A DNA stretch of 64,000 nucleotides from contig VXBM01000766.1 of NCBI GenBank assembly GCA_013400155.1, positions 90,696 to 154,695 of the forward strand, in the 5' to 3' direction. This DNA is from Helopsaltes ochotensis. Taxonomy: Eukaryota > Chordata > Aves > Passeriformes > Locustellidae. Each line of letters starts with the position of its first letter. The stretch's first letter is position 1. Positions 1 to 9,788 of this stretch are shown one piece after another. Under the pieces are notes generated by a model, which did not search any database, was not told the DNA's origin, and saw only the letters and a program-made list of their open reading frames with translations. The position numbers and the translations under genes are program-made.

Positions 1-90
1 GGAAGGGAAGGGAAGGGAAGGGAAGGGAAGGGAAAGAAAGGGAAAGAAAGGGAAAGAAAGGGAAAGAAAGGGAAAGAAAGGGAAAGGAAA
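1..90. repeat. GGAAG/GGAAAGAAAG microsatellite
   Basis: The window opens with about six GGAAG units followed by about six copies of the 10-mer GGAAAGAAAG. The tract is purine-only on this strand and runs off the left edge, so its full length is unknown. Confidence 0.95.
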
Positions 91-172
91 CACTGGCTGT
101 AAAAAGATTTGTATCTATATCTAAGCAGGTGTTCACATTTTGGGGTATATCAGAGTGTATTGTAGATGCATT

Positions 173-412
173 GAATCACAGAATGGCTTGGTTTAGAAAG
201 AATAATAAATATCGTCTAGTTCAAGTCCCCTGCCATGCCCAGGGACACCTCCCACTAGATCAGGTTGCTTAAAGCCCCACCCAACCTGGCCTTGAACACT
301 TTGGGAGCAGGGCATCAGCCCCATCATAGCAAAGAATTTCTCACTAACGTCTAATCTGAATGGCTCTTTTTAGTTTAAAAATGTCCCCTGTATCCTATTG
401 CTATCAGTCTAT
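173..412 (-). mobile_element. CR1 LINE 3' end (3' UTR fragment)
   Basis: Read on the minus strand this matches the 3' end of the avian CR1 non-LTR retrotransposon. The low-coordinate edge carries the terminal motif (AATCACAGAATGG on the plus strand). It is followed by the reverse complement of the usual CR1 tail, including CCTGCCATGCCCAGGGACAC and ACCAACCTGG-type text. Only about 240 bp remain, all downstream of the reverse transcriptase frame, which is the usual 5'-truncated form. It is diverged and carries small indels. Confidence 0.88.
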
Positions 413-2559
413 GTAAAATAATTATGCTATTCCATTGGGACAGTGCTGTCCTATAGGAAAATGCTGTGCATTTTTACTGTCCTATATGGCAATCCTCTCT
501 GCCCAATTAAGTGTGAGCAGTGACTAGTTCCCCATCTGAACCTGTCCTTGCACATTCAGGTTATTCAGAATTGATCTACACAGTGTATGACAAGCAGAGT
601 GAGGCAGCTGTCCTCACGTACATGCCAAGTCCCCAGTTCCCAGACCTAGGAAAGGCAATACCTGCTGTGCAAGCAGTCCTTCTGAGCAGATGTTGTGCAT
701 CCTGGAATTCCTTGAGTTTTCTTAAACAAGGAGTAATAAAGCTTATCTCATCTTCATTCCCTTGAACTCTTCTCCAAAGAAACACCATGCCATTGCCTTC
801 AGGAAGTTGCTTGCTTTCATTTCTAAATTTATAAGAAATATTGCATCAAAGAACACAATAAAGGACATAAGTTTGGAGGGGTTTTCTTTGATATTTTGGG
901 GGTTATTCTAGTAAGTTGGTTGGTTGATTGGTTTGGGGTTTTTGTTTTTTTTATATACATATAGTAATGGAATATTGATTTCCCTTATGGATTGATTTAG
1001 AGACTACCTCAAGAGGTTCTGCCTAGTGAGTTCTTGCTATGATTTTTTTTTTCCTCTGTAGTAGGTTAGGTACAGAGCAAGGGATTTGATAAGAAACAGA
1101 ATGAAATTCAGTAGAGGTCTATCAATCTGAACTAAAACTCTATTGTTTAATACTCCATCTTTAAAATTAATAAATATTTGATTTTTTTGTTTAATTGAAC
1201 CTTTTAAATTGAAATATGCAGTGATGGCTTAAATGGTCTCAATAATAAAATCATCAGTCTCAAACATAATTGCTCAACTTTGTGAATTTTATAGGAGCAT
1301 CAGTTTTATGTATTTGCATAAATATTTTACATTCTTTGCTGTGTATAAAATTTGAAAGTAATTTCTTTAGTGCTCTAAAAAAACCTGAAGTAATTTAATT
1401 TTTTAATAGCATGACTATCAAGTGCATATCTAAGCAATGAGTTACATACAAATACATCATGTTATATATGACTGTGTCAGAGGCACAGCACTGACAAGAG
1501 TTCTAGACAAGCTGACTGATAGCAGAATAAAAAGGAGATCAGCATTTCATGGATTTAAGGCAACATTTTTTCCCCTTCTTTTTAAGTAAAACCATGAGAC
1601 AAAAGTACAGTGTACCAAGATTGATTGGGATTTCATTGGACACAGAATAGATATGAAAAAATCTGGTTTTGCAAAAGAAATTACTTTTCAGTTATCCAAA
1701 TGGAAATGATTTCTCATCTGAGAGTCTATAATATTTGGTAGATAATTTTCAGTTTTCTGAAAAAAACCCCATTCAGTACTAGACCAATTACTCAAATCTG
1801 TATACAAATTAGAGAAAAGATGAACAGAAAACTCTGGTTGGGGAAAAACATGACTGATGCCAATGAGCTATTAATACATAAGTAGCTGATTTATGGTTTT
1901 GTGCTTTTTATGATTTATTCAGTTCTTAGAGACTGATATATAAACTTTTTAAAAGCAATTCTAAATTATCTCAAAAATGCTATCGGTGTCAGCAAAATTC
2001 TCCACATAACTCATTTCAGATTTCTGCTTGTTGTTCTTTTCCTTTCTGGAGTTGCCTGAACCTGAATTCCAGAAACTGAGATGTTACTTCTTTGAACTGG
2101 AGTTTCCCTGTGTTCTCTTTCTTCCCTTTTTTTGAAAAAAAATGTAATGGCATCAGCAAGCTCCATCACCACCTGCAACTGCAAACCGTTCTGTGCTATG
2201 GGCTTATGTTAGACCAAGTGGGTTAAGTGACTTCTCACTCTGCCTTGACTTTGAATTCCACAAAGCCTGAATGTAGGATCAGGAGCCTCTAAGACCTAGG
2301 AATAAAGCTTTCAAAAAACCCAATTGAGTACCTCAGCTTTCTGTATGTCTATCATCACCAGGTCCTTTCCCCACTAAGCAGTGGACAGCAGTTTGCTCAA
2401 CATTCCTTCTCCTGCTAGTGAATTTCTATAAGCTTGTCTTCCTACCCTTGACATCTGTTCTGAGTGCTAACTCTCAGTCTACTTTGGCTTTTGGATCTCC
2501 AACCCAACACATACAAGCAATGTCTCTTTGGTACCACTCAAGTGGCCAGTGCTTGTCTC
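413..2559. other. AT-rich stretch, no gene recognised
   Basis: I see no exon, RNA gene or known repeat here. An AATAAA hexamer sits at 735-740 after a slightly GC-richer 250 bp holding overlapping short open frames on both strands, none with convincing splice context. The rest has short T and A runs only. Confidence 0.5.
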
Positions 2560-2955
2560 CACCCCTCCTTGCACCTCCTTTCTGCATCTGAGCTCAGTCA
2601 GGAGTTCCATGTTTATCTGCACCACCCTTCTGCCTCACCTGATCATTTTCCTGCATGTCAGGAGGAATCCTTCTGTGTTTCGAGGACATTGTCCTTGGAG
2701 GTCAACCAGCTCTCTGCTGCCATTTTTCTTTTTAGGACAGTCTTCCACAGGATCTCACCAAGCAGAGCACTAAACAAACTGGGATCCTCTCCAGAGGCTT
2801 GTGGTTGTAGATCGGCTGTTTTCCTTGCTCATTTTTCTCAGGATCTCACACAGCATTGTCTCATAGAACCTGCAGTGAAGGCTGCCCTCAATAGGCACTT
2901 CATCAATCAATCCTTCTTTATTCATCTGAAATAAACCCAGCACAACTGCTTCTGT
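2560..2955 (-). pseudogene. CR1 ORF2 endonuclease C-terminus, dead fragment
   Basis: The minus strand matches the part of CR1 ORF2 that spans the end of the apurinic-like endonuclease domain and the linker before the reverse transcriptase. A recognisable stretch reads NKEGLI near 2915-2935, followed by GSL. CR1 endonucleases normally carry a catalytic Ser-Asp-His cluster a few residues further on. Here those codons (about 2863-2871) read Arg-Phe-Tyr, so the active site is lost. Several shifts are needed to follow the frame. The element is truncated at both ends and lacks the CR1 3' tail. A 156-codon open frame on the plus strand across this region is antisense and not a gene. Confidence 0.72.
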
Positions 2956-3871
2956 AGATTCTTAGCATAAAAAATTGTTTTAGTTCTCACCAGAAACTTT
3001 GTATATAGTTCTCTCAAAGTTAGCAAGCCAGATGAGAAAGAGGTGTGTGTGTGTCTGTGTTTGTTGTTCATTAACTATTTTTGCAAATGGCCCCTGACTT
3101 GTTTGTGAGCCACAACACTTTGCTGTACCTGATATTCTGGTATTAACTTATTTGTATGATTGTCCTTCTTCAGATAAATGTTTTCTTTTCATGAAAGCTT
3201 AAAAAAAAGAGGAAAAAAATGTAACATAATCATGAAACACAATTAATTTCTAATTTTTACACTCTTTTTTAACATAAATATATATAAAAAATCATTCTTA
3301 TGCCTTTCTTCCTAGACATAATTGCTTCAGATTGAAAATGGGGAGGATACTTTGTACAGTCTTTCCCATGTTTATTTTATGCTTATTGAAATATGCATAT
3401 GAATTTTTGACCTTTAGGTATAGAGATGTATTAGTGTAATTTAATTTAAAAAAGGCTTCACATTTTAGATGTTAGCAGTGCCTTCTGAAAAAAAGAAATT
3501 TTTGTACACATCAGCTATCAAAATTAAGGGTGTTTTTTACTTCGAGTTAATAGAAAAATATGAAAAAATACCTTCAAAATAAAAAAAGAAAGAACAAACC
3601 CCAAATAATCCCTTAGAATTTTCCTATTCTATTAATGTTGTTGAAAACAAAATAAAAATCTGTTTTCCAGGTGGTTTTAAATTTATTCTGCTTATAAGCT
3701 AAGGGGGAACTTTTAAAAGGGTGCCATTTGTACAAAGCTACCTTTTTATTACTTTTTCTACTGAAAGGCTTAAGAATTTTGGTTGCAGTAAACAGAAAAA
3801 TTAATTTGACTTAAGGCCCTTTCTTTTCCTTTGGTTATAATGGTAGGAAACTTCTTTTCCTTCCCCCTTTA
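2956..3871. other. AT-rich stretch, nothing recognised
   Basis: Holds a short GT tract near 3043-3060 and many A and T runs. No exon, RNA gene or repeat family was recognised. Confidence 0.5.
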
Positions 3872-3876
3872 GCAAT
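3872..3876. repeat. Target-site duplication (left copy)
   Basis: GCAAT at 3872-3876 is repeated exactly at 4642-4646, flanking the LTR between them. The outer copy directly adjoins the terminal TG of the LTR as read on the plus strand. Confidence 0.8.
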
Positions 3877-4641
3877 TGTCTTGGTTTGAAAGACAGGTAT
3901 CTACTAGGGGAGGGCAGGACCTCCCTTTGGAATAGAGAATCCGGATTCCCTCCCTCCAAATTATTATAATTCGAAAGTAAATGGGCTTTTCAAGTAGATG
4001 TATGGGATTAGGAATAACAGTTCTTTACTAGTATGTAACAACAAGGTAAAACAAACAGCAATAACTACTACGATATTACAGTAAGACAGACCCAAAGACC
4101 TTAAGAGGTTTTGCTTCAGAGTCCGGGGGCAGTCGGGTGCCGGGGCTCCGAGAGCACCGTGCTGAAACGGTGGGAAAATCCCGGGCTGTGGTGAGATCAG
4201 AAGCGCTCTCTGATGGCAGCTGGAGCAGCAGGATTGTCCTGGCTGAGCACAATGTGATGGAAAAGCCCCCAAAGCACCAAGCAGTGCCGAGGAAATGGTG
4301 GCGGGACAGGGCTGGCCCAGCTCCAGCAGGGTGGAGAAGGCGAGCTCGGAGTTCCGAGGCACACGAGGAGCCGATGCAGGTTCCTCAGGTAGCAGCAATG
4401 AACTCCCTCGGCAGCAAGCAGCAGCAGCTGTCCTCTCTCCCCGAAAGCTGGGGCCAAGAGAGCGAAACTGCCCCCAGACTCGTTCTTTACCTGCTTCCCA
4501 GTCCTCGTGGTATCTTCTCCTTTTGTTTTAGTAAAGTACCGAAACAAAGCACCCACAAGTATCCAGCGATCAGTCTCGTAGCAACCCAGGTGGGGGAAGA
4601 AAATTCCGCAAAACAGGAAAAACAATTCCAACCTCCTAACA
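3877..4641 (-). mobile_element. Solo LTR of an endogenous retrovirus
   Basis: A 765-bp element bounded by TG at 3877 and CA at 4641, with an identical GCAAT on each side. The low-coordinate edge (TGTCTTGGTTTGAAAGACAGG on the plus strand, in part) is the reverse complement of a U5 end common in passerine genomes. On the minus strand an AGTAAA poly(A)-like signal is followed by AACTGTTATTCC about 160 bp before the 3' end, which sets the orientation. The core at about 4100-4600 is GC-rich with about two dozen CpG dinucleotides, unlike the AT-rich flanks. Long open frames cross it on both strands (183 codons plus, 157 and 144 minus), but they overlap each other and the LTR, so I do not treat them as genes. 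No second LTR or internal region was found nearby, hence solo. Confidence 0.82.
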
Positions 4642-4646
4642 GCAAT
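4642..4646. repeat. Target-site duplication (right copy)
   Basis: GCAAT, identical to 3872-3876. Together they mark staggered-cut integration of the LTR. Confidence 0.8.
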
Positions 4647-4749
4647 AAAGTTGCAACATTCAGGCTTCATTCAAGTAGAAAACATTGAGTAATATGTAAG
4701 AAATCCTGAGTAACATCTATGATTTAGTCAGTTTGCTAATAAAACATGA

Positions 4750-5005
4750 CAAGGTACATATAGAATGTCTACTCCTCAGGAGCTGGCTGGACATTAGATG
4801 TTGCATGAGGATTGGACATAAATAATAAATCTTTTTGCTTTGCTTCACTTCTCCATGTATCCTTGCTTTTCGTCATTAAACTGACTTTATCTTAACCCAG
4901 GAGTTTTTGATCTTATTTTCTCTGCTGTCCTGCAGAGGAGAGGGAGTGAGAGAGTGGCTCAGTGGACCCTTAGCAGCCAGACAAAGTCAACCCATCATAT
5001 CAACA
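4750..5005 (+). mobile_element. LTR fragment, R-U5 part
   Basis: This matches the 3' portion of a common avian LTR. An AATAAATCTTTTT segment (poly(A) signal) is followed by TTTGCTTC, CATTAAACTGACTTTATCT, a GAGTTTTTGATCTTATTTTCTC-like stretch and the U5 end CAACCCATCATATCAACA at 5005. The upstream U3 half is missing. The same family supplies the opposite half at 11955-12238. An A-rich run (5006-5046) follows directly. Confidence 0.72.
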
Positions 5006-5046
5006 AGAAAAAAAAAAAAACCACAAACCAAAAAAACCCCAAAAAA
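5006..5046. repeat. A-rich low-complexity tract
   Basis: A run of A with short C and CC interruptions directly after the LTR end. Confidence 0.85.
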
Positions 5047-8000
5047 ACAGGGTTGTAATAAACCATGCATATAAAGGATATTATAATGAAATTATTAAAT
5101 TAATGTTGACAGATCATGCAGATTAACACAAAAACACTTAAACATCTATTTTGGTAAACATTTGTTAAATCCCTTCTTCAAAAATTACGCTGAAAGGGCT
5201 TTAGCAGTTTTCTATAACCTTAACAGTGGTGGTGGAGATCAATTAGCTGTTGGGTCGAGAAGACATTCATAATGCATAATCATAAAAAAAGATGCCTTAA
5301 AATGAATGTAAAGAGTTTTTTGCTAGCTGGAGATAGGTGAAATGTCTTTGATTTTCATGGCATTTTCATGAATGACAGAGTTAATTTTTTATGTTCTTTA
5401 TATGTAGAGATTTTAATATATATAATTCATAGAAAATTAATATTCACAGTTTATTTGCAGTTAGTATTTTCTGGGAAAATGGTATTTTAAATCAATATGA
5501 AACCCTTAGCAACAAGTGATAATAGGAAATACTAATCAGTAGTTAATTAATTTACAACTATTTGCAACAAAATAATTTATAAATTCAGAATCAGAGTTCC
5601 TGTCTAGATGCACATTTTGTAAAGTATATAGTCATTAAAGCTCTTACCAAAGCATCAGAAAAATGCACCTATGAACAAAGATCTTTTTAAACAACTATTT
5701 AAATATTCAATTGTGTGTCTAATCATGTTAGTCCATGAATTTCTTAGTACAAACTTTATATTGTCTCTTTTCTTTTTTCTATATTTTTATTAGGTTAAAA
5801 TAAGAAAAGTGTAATAATGTGGGATCTTGTCTGTTCTATGCATGCTTTAATAAAAATTTTCATAGATTAATAATTTCTTCTAAGTCTCATAAGATTTTAC
5901 CTCTGCTTCAAATATGAAAATGACTGTATAAGGAATCACCTGATCAGTGTGCTTCCACCATTTCCTGAAAACATGTGTAATTTATCCTTCCTAATTCCTT
6001 TTCCTCAGTATGCTCAAGATTTCAGTTAGCATTGCAATCCTATCATGGTACTCCATGAAATAATCAGAATAAACTCTGCTTAGAAAACATTGCACTTCAT
6101 ACACTGAAGTGCAATTGTGCTTGAGCACTTTTATAGAAAGGGAACAAAAAGCTGAAGGTAGTGACAAAGTCCCTAATTACTTAAATGGCATGACATTAGG
6201 CCACTAGTGGATTCTGCATATTGGCATTTATACATTGTGTTAAAACTTGTTAATAATTGAATTTTTAAAAGCCAGAATATCAGGAGGAAAAAAAAAATCT
6301 AAGATTTCAGTTAACGGAATTTACTATTCGGTGCCAAAACCTACCTTAACAGTTATCTGTTCAGCTGATCAACAACAAACTCCCCCACCTTGTAAGAGCT
6401 GAAGACACAGGCAAAACATAAAATTCCCATAAGTTTACTGACTTCTTAGTGTGTTTAGATAGAAACAATGCCCTGTCAGATACAACATAATGTTAATACT
6501 ACATGACAAATTGTAATTCATTGTAACATGATGTGATGCACTAATAAAATACAACTTGGAAATATGCATTACCTATGGCAAACTAAGTCCTGTCAAAGCT
6601 AATGAAAATTAAAATATTTGCCTGTCACTGATGAATAGAATTTATTTTTATGCTATTTCTTTCTGACATGTAAACACATTGGGGTACTGATAAAGTATTA
6701 AAAACTATTTCTGTCCAAATAAGCAGAATTTAGAGAAAGATCAAAGCAGTTTGGAGAAAGTTGGAGTTTATGAAAGGGAGGCACAGGATGAAAGTGTTGC
6801 ACTTGGCTGGCTGAGGTCGCATATGACATGGCATAACCTATACACCTGCAGCAAGATGCTATTGAGTTTCTCATATCATGCCTGAATACTGTCCTCAAAA
6901 ACATTGGTGTCAAAAGAGATTCAGCTGAAATAGAATGTTGATTAACAGACATAGTGACATTTTCCCATGAGTGGAACCTGTGGCAGTTCTACATCTGGCT
7001 GGTATTTGGAAGATGTTTCAGCTATTTTTCAAGTTCATCTCGAGTTGAAGATGACTAATGTGCTAACTCTAAAGGATTGCTGGAAGCTAAGCCCCGGGGC
7101 TGCTTGAGAGCATAAACTTTAGCTCATAGTTAATCTGACCAGACTTCCAAGTAAGGTACAGGTATAGGAAATGATTTCTGAATATTGTGTGCTTGGGAGG
7201 ATCAGCATGCATGCCAGGAAATCTGACTGCTAGAAGTCTTTGCCCACTTCCCAAATTGTAATTCTGTCACTCTCTTCAAAATCCTCTAAAACTTCATGCC
7301 TAAGCTGACACACATGTTGGTGCACACATTTAAGCTGCTCCTTTTTTTTATTTAAGTTCCAGCCAGTATTGCTTTTCTCTATTCTTCGTATCATACTTGT
7401 TGTTTTATTTTAGCTTTTTTAGCAGGTGAAATTAATTTTCCCTACTAAAATATCTTTAGTAAGACATTCCTTTTACATTTCTATTGTCTAAAGGAATGAC
7501 TAAAAATTAGCAATCATAGTAATGATCATTGCATGTTGTCTGTACCTATGTAAGCAAATGCACACATACATATACATGTAGATATATATACGTACTTTGT
7601 TATCCATTATAATCATGACCACTTTATAAATCAAAGATCTCTCATCTTCCAAAGGAAGGAATAGAGTTTCCAGAGATGATAACTCAGCAGCAGAGCTTTT
7701 TTAAAGTAGGGAAGCTGAATTGCAGATCTATACAATGCTTGGGATCTTTGTCAGGGTATGGTTCATGAAAAGGACTGGTCTTCCCAGTAAAGGGCCAAAA
7801 CAGCAGATGGTTACATACACAAAGTGAATGATCTAGGCTGGAGGTGCAATAACACTCATAATTGGGAAGGATAAAAGTATGAAACCTTACAAGTTAAAAC
7901 ACTTGTATTTCCCACATGATATTTGAATCTGATCTTCCCTAGTGAAAAATTTGGTTGGTTAAACAATGGAGCTCCAAAATATTGGAATGGGAAAATCTTT

Positions 8001-8384
8001 GACGTACCTCACATATTCCAGTCTTGGTTGTCTTTTTTCTCTGATGCTACAAGAAGGGTCACAAAAATAATTTCACAAAATCCCTTTCTAAGCTTAATAA
8101 TTGTGTCTACATTTGAATTGGATTCTCAATTGTTTGTAGCTGAGTGTACACTTTTGTGGAAGAAATTTTTGACAGAAGTTTTAAACTCTATATATATTAA
8201 AATGGTGATTTTGATAAAAAGGCATTATTTACCTAGTAAGGTATTATTTACACACAAGCAGAGTAAGTTATTTTCTTTGCTTTTTAGTCATAGAAGAGAG
8301 TGTTTCAGAGGGATCTGGAGAAAGAATAACTTTTGTTCTATTTACAACGGTTGAATTAAGAAGCAATCTTGTGGTAAATAATCA
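5047..8384. other. AT-rich stretch, no gene recognised
   Basis: About 3.3 kb with no recognised exon or repeat family. A perfect 11-bp hairpin lies at 6089-6115, and a degenerate CA/TA tract at about 7560-7592. Open frames up to 143 codons (7923-8354 +) have AT-driven composition and no splice or promoter context, so I read them as chance. Confidence 0.5.
6089..6115. repeat. Inverted repeat, 11-bp arms
   Basis: ATTGCACTTCA at 6089-6099 and its exact reverse complement at 6105-6115, separated by 5 nt. Confidence 0.9.
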
Positions 8385-8682
8385 ATCTCTTCTCTCTGGT
8401 CACCAGCAACAGAACCTAAAGGAATGGCCTGATATTGTGCCAGTTGAGGTTTAAGTTGGATATTAGGAAAAGGTTCTTCACCCCAGAGGGTGGTTGGGCA
8501 CTGGAACGAGCTCCCCAGGGAAGTGGTCACAGCACCAAGCCTGAAACACTTTGAGAAGCATTTGAACAATGCTCTCAGGCACCTAATGTGACTCATGGGG
8601 ACAGTCCTATGCAGGGCCAGGGGTTTGACTCAATGGTTCTTAAGTATCCCTTTCAACTCAAGTTATTCCACGATTTTGTGAT
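8385..8682 (+). mobile_element. CR1 LINE 3' end
   Basis: A plus-strand CR1 tail. It runs from the end of the ORF2 region (CCAGCAACAGAACC) through TTGGATATTAGGAAAAGGTT, CACCCCAGAGGGTGGTTGGG, CACTGGAACGAGCTCCCC and AATGCTCTCAGGCAC to a degenerate terminal motif ending TTTTGTGAT. It is well preserved compared with the other short copies. It is 5'-truncated and carries no coding capacity. Confidence 0.9.
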
Positions 8683-9375
8683 CTATTTGTGTTTAAAGAT
8701 TAAATGAGAGTACAGAGGATGAGAAACTAAACATCAATACTGTGGTAGTGAACAGAAGTTTGAACTGAACTGAAAGTTGAGGGAGAAGAATCATCAGATT
8801 AATTAAAAGACAGATGAGCAACTCCCAATGAGTAAAACATTGGAGAGCTTTTCTAAGTAAAGTAATTTATAGTCAGATTAATATCTAATTTATTCTTACA
8901 CGTGGCAGAAAATAATTTCATTCTTCAACTAATTCGGGCCATTATCACCCCTAAAAGAGAAGATGAACACTGGAAACTGCATTGGATCAGACATACCAGT
9001 GTATGAGGCTGTCTAAGTGTGTGAGCTCTTCTAAGGAAATGTTTCAGAGAGCTCATCCCATGACTGTGAACTTCCTTGCAACTACTAGTCGGTGTCACTA
9101 AAAAGAAAAATTTTGATAAGTTTTAAAAGATTTTGTCCTTAATCAGGAGGAGTCATCAGGAAATCAAGACAAGGTGAGCATGAAAATGTATAAAATTTGC
9201 TGATATACTACCAAATTATTTTTTTGTAATTAGGTTTTTATTCCTACTGATTTTTTTTTGTGTGTGTTTTAATATTAGAGTTACAATGGGAGAATTGTGT
9301 TAGTGTTAATGTTACTGGGACAATTGTGTTAATGGAACAACGAAATCTGTTGCTATGTGCAATTTTGTGTTTCAA
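8683..9375. other. AT-rich stretch, nothing recognised
   Basis: No exon or known repeat. A short T/GT tract lies near 9251-9270. Confidence 0.5.
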
Positions 9376-9380
9376 CACCC
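9376..9380. repeat. Target-site duplication (left copy)
   Basis: CACCC at 9376-9380 is repeated at 9784-9788 on the other side of the LTR. Confidence 0.65.
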
Positions 9381-9783
9381 TGGGGTGGTGGTTTGTCTGT
9401 CTTCTCTGATACGTACTCCTATTCCTGAGTGTTCCCTGTCAATCTTTCCTGGTACCAGCCCCTGTCTGGACTGCCTCTATTCCTTGAGGCTCCATTGGTC
9501 CGTTTATATAAATCTCATTATATTAGCCTTCCCATTGGCTTTATGTTTTGTAAACATAACTTTGTGTCCCTCCCTGGTCTTTTCCCTGTTGTCCCCTTGA
9601 CCCTAAACCCCACCTTGATTCCGCCCCTTAAAACCCATGGTTCTGGCATTGTTCCCCTGTCTTCACCTCTGCACTGCACTCGAGTTATGTTCTGTGATAA
9701 TAAAGAAATCTCGGACAGTCACTCCTTTCTACACGGACCCAGCGGCGACGCTTAGGACTCTCAGGACCCTGGGGGTCGTGTCA
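9381..9783 (+). mobile_element. Solo LTR of an endogenous retrovirus
   Basis: A 403-bp plus-strand LTR that begins TGGGGTGG and ends GTCGTGTCA, flanked by CACCC on both sides. U3 carries two inverted CCAAT boxes (ATTGG near 9493-9498 and 9535-9539), a TATATAAA at 9505-9512 and a TTAAAA-type TATA near 9629-9634. A clear AATAAA follows at 9699-9704. U5 is the GC-rich text CGGACCCAGCGGCGACGC and onward. This arrangement is typical of passerine retroviral LTRs. No internal region or partner LTR is present. Short open frames inside (81-108 codons) overlap each other and are not genes. Confidence 0.83.
9699..9704 (+). promoter_or_regulatory. LTR poly(A) signal AATAAA
   Basis: A canonical hexamer in the R region of the LTR at 9381-9783, about 65 nt downstream of the TTAAAA-type TATA box. 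Confidence 0.7.
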
Positions 9784-9788
9784 CACCC
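9784..9788. repeat. Target-site duplication (right copy)
   Basis: CACCC, matching 9376-9380. Confidence 0.65.

Noticed and set aside
2464..2934. 156-codon plus-strand open frame
   Set aside because: Antisense to a CR1 ORF2 remnant, with no splice or promoter context.
4137..4688. 183-codon plus-strand open frame with 157- and 144-codon frames on the minus strand
   Set aside because: All lie in the GC-rich core of a solo LTR, overlap each other and cross the LTR boundary. GC-rich LTRs lack stop codons by composition.
7923..8354. 143-codon plus-strand open frame
   Set aside because: Residue use follows local AT bias and no gene signals flank it.
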